Assembly (NCBI GenBank): GCA_964462985.1
Contig: CAYXAA010000012.1
Location: forward strand, 1 to 64,000
Reading direction: 5' to 3'
DNA: 64,000 nucleotides
DNA from: CAYXAA01 sp964462985
GTDB lineage: Bacteria; Pseudomonadota; Alphaproteobacteria; Rhizobiales; Stappiaceae
Part shown: positions 1 through 7,909 of the stretch, one piece after another
How the letters are laid out: each line of letters begins with the position of its first letter
How positions within the stretch are numbered: position 1 is the stretch's first letter
Made by a program: the position numbers and the translations under genes
The notes under the pieces: generated by a model
What the model was told of the DNA's origin: nothing
The model's database searches: none
What the model saw: the letters and a program-made list of their open reading frames with translations, nothing else

Positions 1-53
1 GACGCCGCCCTTTCACGGCGGAAACACGGGTTCGAGTCCCGTTGGGCGTGCCA
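1..53 (+). tRNA. tRNA-Glu (UUC), 3' part; 5' end lies before the window
   Basis: The anticodon stem CCGCC/GGCGG (5-9 and 17-21) closes a 7-base loop with anticodon TTC at 12-14. The T arm (26-42) has the usual TTCGAGT loop. The 3' acceptor strand is 43-49, followed by an encoded CCA at 51-53. The intact anticodon stem shows that this is the functional copy and that the element on its right entered the 3' half of the gene. The D arm and 5' acceptor strand are off the left edge. Confidence 0.93.
7..53 (+). repeat. attL: left copy of the 47-bp core repeat
   Basis: It is identical over 47 bases to 17764-17810; identity stops at 6/17763 and at 54/17811. It covers the 3' half of tRNA-Glu from the anticodon stem to CCA, the usual target of tRNA-directed tyrosine integrases. 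Insertion leaves the tRNA intact on this side. Confidence 0.95.
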
Positions 54-379
54 TTTAAATCAAAAACTTAAGCGGCGGCCTCCCTAAGGCATCGAATATC
101 AGACGAATAAACGCTGGCGACTGCCAGTGAACGGGGCGACTCGTTCCGTTGATTGTTAAGGGCTTCCTGTCAGTATCGATGCAACTCGACTGAGAGGGGC
201 GACCAATGAAGAGACTCAGCACACTCCACGTGGCTGCACTTCGGACCTGGACCTCTGGGTGCGAACCGGTATTCTGCGCCTTTAGCAAGAAATTTTAGGG
301 CACTAGAGGATGTAGCGGCGCCGTGTGGGGGGATCGTGAGCGCTGTAGAAGATGCGTTCCAGGGAAAGGACGAAGCCGC
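54..379. other. Non-coding interval between attL and the HipA-like gene
   Basis: This AT-richer stretch shows no convincing gene. It contains one candidate integrase arm site (92-111). The short open frames here lack ribosome binding sites and family resemblance. The promoter for the HipA-like/DUF3037 pair should lie here, but I could not pick out clear -35/-10 boxes. Confidence 0.6.
92..111 (+). other. Candidate integrase arm-type binding site (left arm)
   Basis: The 20-mer beginning TCGAATAT and ending CGAATAAA matches 17 of 20 bases of 17651-17670, in the same orientation. Both lie about 40-115 bp inside their att core repeat. Paired flanking copies of this kind are typical of arm sites for tyrosine integrases. 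That they bind Int is inferred. Confidence 0.5.
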
Positions 380-1168
380 ATGATACCGCGTGCTGTCCTC
401 ACCAGGATCGACCGAGAGGCGGCCCAAGGCCGGACGGGGCCAATTCTCGCAGCCTGTGAGGCAGTCGACGAAGAGGAGTTCGAGGTCTTCGCCAAACTGT
501 CGGCAGGCTGCGATCAGGCAGTTGTGAATCTCGCCCGCGAAGCAATTGCTGCGTGCCTTGCCGCCGACCTGGGTTTGCCCGTGCCCAGACCGTGGCTCGT
601 CGAAATCCCGGCCGAGATCATTTCGGTCGTGGCTGAGGACCAGATCGCTGACAAGTTGCGCCGAAGTTGCCCCGTCGCTTTCGGCTCAACCCGCACTCCA
701 GGGTTCTCCGTGTGGGCGACCGGTCAGCGCCTGTCCGACGCGATGCGGCCTACCGCATTGGGCATTCTGCTGTTCGATGCGATCATTCAGAATCCCGACC
801 GACGAACGGACAACCCGAACTGCCTCGTCTTGGGCGATGCCCTGCGGATCATCGATCACGAACTAGCCTTCATGCACAGGCTGATCCTGGGTTGGCAGGC
901 TCCATGGGTTATGGGAGGGATGCGGGATTTTGAGACACCTAGGAGACACATTTTCGTACAAGAATTAAAGGGGACGCCAGTAGACATCGGTCCGATCAAA
1001 TCTCGTTGGGCTGCCTTGTCGGACGAGCGCCTACAGGCGTATGAAGGGGCCATACCGCCGGAGTGGGCAGCCGCGCGCACCGACGTTGATGCTGCCTTGA
1101 AGTTGATTGCGGACGCCCGCGACAACATTGATGCCTGCATCGAGGAGTTAGTGAGGGTGCTGTCATGA
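380..1168 (+). CDS. HipA-like kinase-fold protein (HipA_2 type)
   Basis: The 262-residue protein starts at the ATG at 380, which follows AGGA at 367-370; an upstream in-frame start at 323 lacks a good site. Kinase-like features are visible: a candidate ATP-binding lysine in FAKLSAG (K39), a candidate helix-C glutamate (E54) before LGLPVPRP, a catalytic-loop-like NPDRRTDNPN (138-147) and a metal-binding-like IIDHE (157-161). It is shorter than classical HipA and lacks the N-terminal HipA domain. Its stop overlaps the next start by 4 bp (ATGA), so the two are translationally coupled. I recall HipA_2-type genes beside DUF3037 genes elsewhere. The locus is more AT-rich than its surroundings and lies at the element edge, as cargo genes often do. 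The substrate is unknown; a toxin or defence role is inference. Confidence 0.75.
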   Translation: MIPRAVLTRIDREAAQGRTGPILAACEAVDEEEFEVFAKLSAGCDQAVVNLAREAIAACLAADLGLPVPRPWLVEIPAEIISVVAEDQIADKLRRSCPVAFGSTRTPGFSVWATGQRLSDAMRPTALGILLFDAIIQNPDRRTDNPNCLVLGDALRIIDHELAFMHRLILGWQAPWVMGGMRDFETPRRHIFVQELKGTPVDIGPIKSRWAALSDERLQAYEGAIPPEWAAARTDVDAALKLIADARDNIDACIEELVRVLS

Positions 1169-2016
1169 CAACGAAGGAGCCTTACAGCTACGTCGTTCTA
1201 CGCTACATCCACGACATCCTGACTGGGGAATTCGTGAATGTGGGCGTGGTCATGGTCGTGCCCAGCAGGCCGTTGATCCTGACAAGGGCACGCAAAACCT
1301 TCGGACGTATCAAGAACGTCTTCCCCGACCTTGACAGCAACTCTTATAAGCGCGCGATCCAGGCTATTGAGCGTGGAATGAGAGGGGTTGAGCGCACGCT
1401 AAAGACGGACGGCTTATTTAAGGCTGACAGAACCGCCAGAGATTATGCGCGCATCGCGCTCCCGCTTGACGACAGTTCTTTACAATGGTCGCCCGTTGGG
1501 GCGGGCCTAACTGCTGATCCGCAGAAGACTTTTGACCAACTCTATCAGCGTCTGGTGGCCCGCTATGATCGTCCGTCTGAGCGGCGGAGATCCGACGAAG
1601 ATGTCTGGCGGCCGGTCGAGGCGAAGCTGAAGCAACAAGGCGTCACGGTCGAACTTGAGCCCAAGCGCATTCAGGGTAGCACTGATGCCGTCGAGTTCCG
1701 CCATGCGTGGAAGAACGGCCGCTGGCATGTTTACGAGCCGCTATCGTTCGATCTCTCCGACGCAGACAACATCAAGGATAAGGCACGCCGCTGGCTCGGC
1801 CACTTGTCTGCGGTCAAGGTGGGCGCGACAGAAGATGTGCAGGTGCACTTTATCGTCGGGCGCCCACAGAGCGCTTCGTTGGTCCCAGCCTACAAGAATG
1901 CGGTGGAAATTCTCCGTCAGGTGCCGTTTGAAAATCGCGTCTTCGAGGAAGAACAGATCGATGATGTCGTCAATCTGATCGAAGACGAAGTGCGCCACCA
2001 CGAACTGCGAGCATAA
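1165..2016 (+). CDS. DUF3037 domain protein, partner of the HipA-like gene
   Basis: The 283-residue protein opens with YSYVVLRYIHDILTGEFVNVGVV (beginning near residue 7), the signature I associate with DUF3037. No signal peptide or membrane segment is seen. The ATG overlaps the upstream stop by 4 bp, so a fixed ratio to the HipA-like kinase is likely. The C-terminal half (about 190-283) is charged and has no motif I can name. The biochemical role of DUF3037 is unknown to me. It could be an antitoxin-like regulator, a substrate or an effector of the kinase. Base composition matches its partner and is more AT-rich than the phage genes. Confidence 0.75.
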   Translation: MTTKEPYSYVVLRYIHDILTGEFVNVGVVMVVPSRPLILTRARKTFGRIKNVFPDLDSNSYKRAIQAIERGMRGVERTLKTDGLFKADRTARDYARIALPLDDSSLQWSPVGAGLTADPQKTFDQLYQRLVARYDRPSERRRSDEDVWRPVEAKLKQQGVTVELEPKRIQGSTDAVEFRHAWKNGRWHVYEPLSFDLSDADNIKDKARRWLGHLSAVKVGATEDVQVHFIVGRPQSASLVPAYKNAVEILRQVPFENRVFEEEQIDDVVNLIEDEVRHHELRA

Positions 2017-2061
2017 TCGCCGCGCGGCTGCAAAGCACGCGCCATTTGCGCAATTCGAACA

Positions 2062-2091
2062 GAAAAGCCCGCCACCGTCTCCGAGGCGGGC
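2062..2091 (-). terminator. Rho-independent terminator after the small membrane-protein gene
   Basis: On the minus strand GCCCGCC pairs with GGCGGGC (85-91 and 67-73 of this block, an 11-base loop), followed directly by TTTTCT. It lies 26-55 bp downstream of the stop at 2117, ending the 3060-to-2117 transcript. It also separates that unit from the converging DUF3037 gene. Confidence 0.8.
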
Positions 2092-2116
2092 GCCTGCTGC
2101 TTGGATAGAGCAGTTG

Positions 2117-2320
2117 TCAGTGCGTCGCCGGTCGGTCCTCGACGGCCTCGGCGTCGAACGGATCATGCCCGCCGCGCACGATCTCGCGGATGAAGTCATG
2201 CATCGCCGCATTGCGCCGGTCGATCTCGCTGTAGAGCTGATTCATCGCCCGCCGGTCACCGAGCAGGAAGCCTATAGTGCCGGCTGAGAGAATGAGGGTG
2301 AGGATGAGGGCGGTGGTCAT
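2117..2320 (-). CDS. Small single-span membrane protein (67 aa), unknown function
   Basis: The protein starts MTTALILTLILSAGTIGFLLG, a single hydrophobic segment at about residues 3-21, followed by a charged cytoplasmic-type tail (DRRAMNQLYSEIDRRNAAM). The start overlaps the upstream stop by 4 bp, so it is coupled to the Tat-signal gene. Size and layout recall small phage membrane proteins such as holins or Rz-like spanins, but no motif decides this. The frame remains open upstream, but the ATG at 2320 fits the overlap and the hydrophobic start best. Confidence 0.6.
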   Translation of the reverse strand: MTTALILTLILSAGTIGFLLGDRRAMNQLYSEIDRRNAAMHDFIREIVRGGHDPFDAEAVEDRPATH

Positions 2321-3060
2321 GAAGCGGCCTTGGCATGATCCGCTGACAGACGCATGATGGATGCGGCCAGCATCGAACCCCAATGCTGATCGTCACCGCA
2401 GATCGTCAACTCCCTCAGCCGCCCCACATAGTCGACCTTGCCCCACGCGGCCAGCGCATGCGCCTTCACCATCACGTCGGACATGGTGCCATCGGGCTGC
2501 TTCATGATCTCGACCACGACCTCGCCCAGTGCCTGCAATGCCTGCGACTTGCGCTCGACGGCCTCCCTGTATCCGGACGCCTGTACGACACGCTCGTGCT
2601 CAACCTCGTATGCCTTGGCGAGTTTGTAAGCGTGGCAAATGCGGGCATGCCAGCGCTTCACTTCTGCGATGGACTTGGGGCTTTTCTTCCTGCGGAGGTT
2701 TTTCTCCAACCTCTCTTGGCTCGAAAGCCATTCAAGATCATCAGCCGTTTGGCGGCGTAGCGGATCCTCACCGTTCCTGACCGCGCCTCCCGCAAGGTCG
2801 CGTACAGATTCTCTGCCCCAGCCCGAAATTTCATCAGGACAGCGCGGCAGGCGCGGATTCCACTCGGCATAAATCGCCCGCGCTGCCTCGCGTGCTGCGA
2901 GATATTTCCCCTCACGTTCGACCAGCACGTCGGCAAGCCGCAGCAGTTCGGAGTTCTCATTCAGCGTCGCGGCGGTTGCCACGGCCGGCGCGGCTGCGGC
3001 TGTAGAAGCGGCGGCGAGGCCGACCAGAAGCCGGCGGCGGTCAATATTCTGCGCGTTCAT
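2317..3060 (-). CDS. Exported protein with a Tat-type signal, unknown function
   Basis: The start at 3060 follows a strong GGAGGAGA site, so the longer open frame upstream is not used. The N-terminus has DRRRLLVGLAAAST and an Ala-rich cleavage region ending ATAA, a twin-arginine signal (about 1-31). The mature part (about 215 residues) is helical and charged, with four Cys, and matches no family I know. It shares a transcript with the small membrane gene 2117-2320. Its promoter faces the ribbon-helix-helix gene on the other side, which may repress it. Cell-envelope action is inferred from the signal. Confidence 0.6.
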   Translation of the reverse strand: MNAQNIDRRRLLVGLAAASTAAAAPAVATAATLNENSELLRLADVLVEREGKYLAAREAARAIYAEWNPRLPRCPDEISGWGRESVRDLAGGAVRNGEDPLRRQTADDLEWLSSQERLEKNLRRKKSPKSIAEVKRWHARICHAYKLAKAYEVEHERVVQASGYREAVERKSQALQALGEVVVEIMKQPDGTMSDVMVKAHALAAWGKVDYVGRLRELTICGDDQHWGSMLAASIMRLSADHAKAAS

Positions 3061-3070
3061 TGCATCTCCT

Positions 3071-3120
3071 CCATGTTGTCTTGCGTATAATGTGCAACTT
3101 ACATATCTTACACAACATGG
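3071..3120. promoter_or_regulatory. Overlapping divergent promoters inside a 9-bp inverted repeat
   Basis: CCATGTTGT (3071-3079) and ACAACATGG (3112-3120) form a perfect inverted repeat 32 bp apart. Between them are two overlapping sigma70-like promoters. The plus-strand one is TTGCGT (3081-3086), a 17-bp spacer and TATCTT (3104-3109). The minus-strand one is TTGTGT (3115-3110), a 17-bp spacer and CATTAT (3092-3087). They would drive the RHH gene at 3142 and the Tat-signal gene at 3060. The repeat is a natural operator candidate for the RHH protein; this is not proven. Confidence 0.6.
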
Positions 3121-3141
3121 TGACGACGACAAGAGGATGAT

Positions 3142-3354
3142 ATGGAACTCGCAGACCGTCGAATCGAAGAGACCGCAGTGCCGCCGAAGCTGGAAGACGG
3201 AACCGAAACAGCACGCGTTCAGATCGTCGCGCCGACGACATGGATCGAGCGCATCGAGGAATGGCGCAGGAAGCAGCCGCGTATCCCGAGCCGGTCGGAA
3301 GCCATCAGGATGCTGGTGGATATCGCTCTTGAGGAGGAGCAGGGCGAACGGTGA
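3142..3354 (+). CDS. Ribbon-helix-helix (Arc/CopG-like) regulator
   Basis: This 70-residue protein has the RHH pattern in its C-terminal two thirds: a beta strand ARVQIVAP, helix A TTWIERIEEWRRKQ, then PSRSEAIRMLVDIALEEE as helix B. An AAGAGG site precedes the ATG. Its promoter overlaps that of the divergent Tat-signal gene within an inverted repeat, so autoregulation with control of the divergent gene is likely. It overlaps or abuts the next gene's frame at 3351. RHH proteins also act as antitoxins, but the neighbour downstream is a secreted protein rather than a recognisable toxin. Confidence 0.7.
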   Translation: MELADRRIEETAVPPKLEDGTETARVQIVAPTTWIERIEEWRRKQPRIPSRSEAIRMLVDIALEEEQGER

Positions 3355-3416
3355 AGGATATCCTCGACGACCTCGAGGCGCAGGGGGAGACATACACCAT
3401 CGCAGGAGAACTTCCG

Positions 3417-3680
3417 ATGCTTCGACTGTCCTTTATCGCGGCCGCCCTTGCCCTTGGAACCGGTGCGGCTTGGGCCGATTTCGACGGCCAGAAGGTCGCG
3501 GCAGTGTATGACGATGTACGGCCGGCGTGCCGTCAAGCGGAGCTTGATGGCATCGGCATTTCACCTTCAGAGAACGACCGCTACTGCGTCATCCTTGAAG
3601 CTCTTGGCGACCAACTCATCGCAAACGGATGGTGCTGGCATAAAGTGGAGGTCGAATGGCACCCTTGCAAACCCGACTGA
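3417..3680 (+). CDS. Small secreted protein (87 aa), unknown function
   Basis: The ATG at 3417 follows AGGAGA (3403-3408). It gives a clean type I signal peptide, MLRLSFIAAALALGTGAAWA, cleaved before DFDGQ. A GTG at 3351 would add 22 residues that hide the signal, so it is not preferred. The mature protein of about 67 residues has four Cys (in CRQ, YCV, WCW, PCK), compatible with two disulfides in the periplasm. The 3' end overlaps the next secreted gene by 25 bp, so the two are co-expressed. No family is recognised. Confidence 0.6.
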   Translation: MLRLSFIAAALALGTGAAWADFDGQKVAAVYDDVRPACRQAELDGIGISPSENDRYCVILEALGDQLIANGWCWHKVEVEWHPCKPD

Positions 3681-4147
3681 TCGCCGTCGCCTTTGCTATC
3701 GCCGTTGCCGCACCGGCATGGGCTGGTTGCGCGACTTACAACGATGGTACGCTTTCTCCGGCGCCGCGTGTCATCACCTGTTTCGACGGTGATTGTGAAA
3801 CGACGACCCTTGCCTATGTCTGTGGCAATAGGGACGGCACTCAATTTGGCTACTCCAACGGGTGGCGCGGTGGGTATAACGTCGAGACCGGCAAGGATTA
3901 TCTCATTCGCCCCAACCATTCCCATGTCTACGAAGAAGACCGCTACAAGTTCGTCTGCTACGCGGTCGACGAGGATTTCGTCGAAGGCTGCGGCGACCGC
4001 GTCCCCGCGAACGTCGGCACCACCAAGCCGCTCATCGACGCGGGTGGCGAGGATTTCGTCGAGGACGCAGCAAGTGCAGGCTTCGGCGGCAGTGGCGATT
4101 TGTTTTCTTTCTCTGGTACTGGCAGCACCCTGCTAGGCCGCGATTAA
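3656..4147 (+). CDS. Secreted six-cysteine protein, copy A of a duplicated family
   Basis: GGAGG precedes the ATG. A signal peptide (about residues 1-23, ending APAWA) is followed by GCATY. The mature domain shares SPAPR, CFDGDCE, TTL, YVCG, NGWRG, VCYAVD and DFVEGCGDR with the protein at 9366-9773, with six conserved Cys. Copy A has a longer Gly/Ser-rich tail after residue 125. The GC at the cleavage site could be a weak lipobox (AWAGC), so lipoprotein anchoring is possible. The role is unknown; an envelope or surface-exclusion protein expressed from the integrated element is one guess. Confidence 0.6.
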   Translation: MAPLQTRLIAVAFAIAVAAPAWAGCATYNDGTLSPAPRVITCFDGDCETTTLAYVCGNRDGTQFGYSNGWRGGYNVETGKDYLIRPNHSHVYEEDRYKFVCYAVDEDFVEGCGDRVPANVGTTKPLIDAGGEDFVEDAASAGFGGSGDLFSFSGTGSTLLGRD

Positions 4148-4222
4148 GCCGCCCGGCTCGAACGATTGCGACCATACTTCACTGCCGGCGTCAGAAACCG
4201 GACCTGTTCTGGCTGCCCCGGT
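4144..4222 (-). pseudogene. Relic of the C-terminal tail of the 9826-11829 protein
   Basis: Read on the minus strand this encodes PNRGSQNRSGF, a stop, and then in a shifted frame TPAVKYGRNRSSRAA. The lysozyme-domain protein ends with VNRGTQNRFGF, PTPEERFGRDRSSRF and a few more residues, so the two match closely apart from the frame break. As at 9366-9830, the relic converges on a copy of the secreted six-Cys gene. Its stop overlaps that gene's stop. This marks an old duplication of a secreted-gene/tail block. Confidence 0.6.
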
Positions 4223-4317
4223 TCGGCCCATCATTATCGCCGCCCCCGCCGCCGTCTTCATCCGGCCCAAGACTGGCGCGGGCGGCAGGCTCGGTGCGCG
4301 GTGCGCGACGCGGGCGG

Positions 4318-4518
4318 CTATTTGGAACGGAGAAGCCGGTTCAGCCAGTAAGCGACTTCCTGGTCGGCGTTCTCCACCTCGGCCGCCTTGTTGAGGATCG
4401 TATCCGGGAGCGCCTTGATCTCCTTCCGATACGCCTTCCACGCCTCCAGTCCCTGCTCCGGGTTCTCGTAGAACAGGTTCGGGCGACCGTCGAACAGCAT
4501 GAATGTCTTGTTCGGCAT
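4318..4518 (-). CDS. Small phage protein (66 aa), or frameshifted C-terminus of the large protein before it
   Basis: MPNKTFMLFDGRPNLFYENP and the rest read like ordinary coding sequence. In the same stretch the large upstream frame turns into an Arg/Ser/Thr-rich string typical of a wrong frame. The ATG lies in a GAAAAATG run, where one extra A would fuse it in frame to the large protein. GAGGAG lies 11 bp upstream of the ATG, so independent translation is also possible. It is therefore either a separate small gene or the true end of the large protein broken by a homopolymer error. Confidence 0.5.
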   Translation of the reverse strand: MPNKTFMLFDGRPNLFYENPEQGLEAWKAYRKEIKALPDTILNKAAEVENADQEVAYWLNRLLRSK

Positions 4519-7500
4519 TTTTCTACAAACTCCTCGATCTGCTGGCGAACATCGGAAATTGCGTCCTGAACGGCTCCCGACCAGCGCTCGTCGAGGCGCT
4601 TCGCCTGCCCGCCCATGGTCTTCCGCATGCCCTTCAAAGTATCGAGGATTTCCTTGCGGTCGTTGAGTATGCCGGAACTCAGCGGCTTGTTCTTGATCTT
4701 CTTCCAGCCGGGCTGGCGCAGCCAGACGCGGGACTCGTCCGGGTTCAGATCGACGGTCCAGCCTGCCGGCAGGTATTGCTCAACGAGCGCTTCGATTTCG
4801 GCGCGGGTTAGCCGGGCGTCTTCCTGGTCTCGGCTTTCTGTGCCATCCGCGCGAGCGCCCTTCTGTTGTGCGCCAGTTGTCGCAGTTTTTCCGCCTTCGC
4901 CGGTTCGGTCTGCTTCTCCGCGGCCTGGTCCAGTTCCCGGGCGCGCTGGAGATGTTCCTGACTGCTGAATTTCATCGTCCATCCATCCCGGTATGTCGAG
5001 AGGTTCGACCACAGCATTTGTGCCGCGCTCATCATTTTCGAGCATGATCGCGGCGCGCTCGATAGCAAGTTCCGGATCAGTCTCCTCACCCGTGGCAATG
5101 TATAACTCGGCTCTGGCCCTGATGTCATCGGGGATCTGGAATTGATACTCGTCCAGGATCTCGTCGATCTGTTCGCGCGCCGCGGACAACGCCTCTTCCT
5201 GCTCCGACTGCTGTGCCGGCGTCATGGCGAGCGGGTCGGCCTCTGCGCGGTCCTGCGCATCAAGTGCGACGTCGCCACGAAGTTCGCCGTCGATCAAATC
5301 GAGCAGGTCGCGCGGCGTCGACATCTGCATGGCGCGCTCCGGCGTGCCATAGAGATGATCGAAATAGCCTGCTTCGGCCGCGGCTTCGCGCATGGAGTCC
5401 AGATCGAGGCCCTTTTTCGAGATTGTTCCGGGTCGAGCGCGGCGCAATTCCATGACGTCAAGCTCGGCGTCAGGCTTCAAGCCGCCCAGTGATCTAATGA
5501 ACCCGATGATGCCCTTACCGGCAGGCGCTCGCCTCTGGCGAACCAGCGTCGGCCGGGGGGCGAGATCGACGGTCTCGGTGCCGGTCGGGGCGGCTTGGGG
5601 CAGAACGGCCTGCGGCCTGCCGGCCGCGCCGGCCTCGACGGCTCCCGCCTCTGCGCCCTTCGCAAAGGTCGAGGACGGGAACTCGCGGGTGAGCGAAATG
5701 AGATCGCGGATCGGCGCGTCGAGCACGATGGCGCCGACGTCGCCGTTGTCCGCGAGTTTCGCCATCCACTGATGATGACCGTCCAGGACATAGCCGTCGC
5801 TTGAGACGAGGATCTTGCGGTCGCTGCCCTCGAACTCCTGCGCCTTGCGCACCTTCTTGCGGCTGAACTCGCCCTGCGTCGGCTTGAGATCGCGCGCCGG
5901 GATGTCCTGCTCCCGGTGCGCCACGCCGCGCGCGTTGAGGAAATTCACCATCGCGCCGCGGTGGATCGTCCTGATCTGCGGCATTTCGGAGCGGGGAACG
6001 GCGAGCGTGCCGGACTCGGGCGAGAAGGATACCCATTCGTCATCGATCGGACGCCCGAGAACGCGCCGTAGCGGCTCAAGGTCCGGGCGCGGCGCGGCCG
6101 CGGGCTGCGGTGCTGCCGGTGAAGGCTGAACGCCTGTTCCTGCGGTTCCCTGCGGTGCTGCCGGCTGCGCATGCTTTACCGGCACCCACTGCGTACCGGA
6201 GGCGTTCTTGAACTCCTTCACCGCGGCCGGGTCGATCATGGAACGGCCCGGGCCCCAAATCACTCCGCCGCCATTGGTGACAGGGATCTCGGTGCCGTCG
6301 ATCAAGCGGACACGTCCGTTTTGATCGTCGAAACCGATGATGGCGTCGCCACTGATTTCCCCAACCCGGCTCAGGTCCGCACTCGCCCCGACGCGAGGGC
6401 CGAAGACGCCTTCCTTCGTGAGGCCGCCCGGCTGTGCAGGCGCTTGCGCTTGCGGCGCCGCGTAGGTTCCGGCGGCGTCGATTTCCTCCGGCGTCGGAAC
6501 AACCCCGGCCTCGAACGCCGCGAACAATTCGGCCCGGCGCTCGGCGGTCGACATGATGTCGATGTCTTCGTCCGTATTCCCGGCCTTGCGCAAAACAGCG
6601 CGCACGGGAGCCGGAATGTCGATCTGCGGCGCGCCGGCCTCCGGCGCGGCCGCAGGTTCCCCGGCCGGGGTCTCGCCAAGCACGTCGGCGACGATCTTCT
6701 TGCCGTCGTCAATGTCGGCCGTCGGGATCGGAGAAGCGCGGTCTTCCGGCGTGACATACGGACTGTCGAGGCGTTCGGGATCGGGATCAAGATCGACGGC
6801 TGGCGTCTCGCCTACCGTCTCGCCCTGCGACGGGGCGGGTGTCGCCTTGCCCTGCGGCAGGGCGGCGGTCGCGCCGCCAACACCGCCGCCGATGATGGCG
6901 CCAGCAACGCCAGCCTCGACCGCATTCTTCCACCAGTTTTCATCAAGCGCCTGGCCGGTCGCTTGCGCAGCGGTTGCCTCGGCGATCACTTCCTGTACGG
7001 CCTCGGTGACGCCCTCCGTCGCCATGGCCTTGCCGCCTTCGGTCGCGATCCGCTTGACGACGTGCTCAGCGACAAGCTCGGCCGGGCCGATGCCGAAGGA
7101 CCGCGCAATCCTGGAGCCGATCTTGCCGGGGAGGACCGTATCGAGGGCGGCGATTGCCGCGCCGCCGGTCAACGCATAGCCCGGCGCCACCGCATCCGGG
7201 TCTTTCTCCTTGATGGCGCCCTGCACCTCGCCTGTCCCCATGACGAAGCTCGGCGCGGCAGCTCCCAGGATGCCGCCGACGACCGCACCAGGAGGGCCCG
7301 CCATCAGGCCGCCCGCTGCGGCACCGACTGCAGCGCCGGCCAGCGGCGGGGCCATCATGGGCGCCTGCTCTGCCACCAGATCCGCGCCGTAGTCGGCTGC
7401 ATCGCCGACGGAACCGACGTCAAACACTGATTTCCGCTGCGGATATTGCGCGGCTTCCTCGACGTTGCGCTCCCGGCCTGCGCGCCCCCATCCCGCGACG

Positions 7501-7909
7501 CTTTCGGAGCCGACAGCCTCGCCGACCGCTTCCACGCCGCCATAGAGCATGCCTTGCATGAGATCAACGCCGCGACCGAACGCCTGCCCCATCGTCGCGC
7601 NNNNNNNNNNNNNNNNNNNNNNNNNNNNNNNNNNNNNNNNNNNNNNNNNNNNNNNNNNNNNNNNNNNNNNNNNNNNNNNNNNNNNNNNNNNNNNNNNNNN
7701 AGCATGCCTTGCATGAGATCAACGCCGCGACCGAACGCCTGCCCCATCGTCGCGCCTTCGGGCACGAGGTCGTCGAACAGGCCTGCGGATGCCGCGCCGT
7801 CTTTCTGCACCATGTCATCGAACAGACCGGTAGCGCCTGGTCCGGCGCGATCGCCCTTTGGCTCCGCGCTGGAAGCCGGTCCGGCTGGGATCAGATCGTC
7901 AAAAAGCAT
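4341..7909 (-). CDS. Large phage polyvalent/internal virion-type protein, interrupted by an assembly gap
   Basis: Translation starts at 7909 (MLFDDLIPAGPA) and runs into N bases at 7700. Deleting the Ns and one of two identical 55-bp flanks gives one 1138-codon frame, so the two pieces are one gene. The N-terminus repeats LFDDLIP, LFDDMV and LFDDLVP (residues 2, 29 and 44). A long Ala/Gly-rich, membrane-interacting-looking region follows. Around residue 658 is SSDGYVLDGHHQWMAKL, which resembles the ParB/sulfiredoxin-type DGHHR motif with Gln for Arg. The last 58 residues are out-of-frame sequence. Its size and place in a virion-gene run suggest a protein injected with phage DNA. Its start overlaps the stop of 7909-8649. 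Confidence 0.7.
7546..7755. other. Assembly gap (Ns 7601-7700) with identical 55-bp flanks
   Basis: The 55 bases before the gap (7546-7600) are identical to the 55 after it (7701-7755). Exactly 100 Ns is a common scaffolding placeholder. Collapsing the overlap removes 155 bases and keeps the reading frame, which argues that nothing is missing. Gene coordinates to the right are inflated by this amount. Confidence 0.9.

Noticed and set aside
4133..4441. 102-codon minus-strand frame across 4133-4441
   Set aside because: It overlaps the 66-residue gene and the tail relic in a third frame; composition unlike the neighbours.
6171..7430. 419-codon plus-strand open frame
   Set aside because: It is antisense to the large phage protein and Arg-rich; no start site support.
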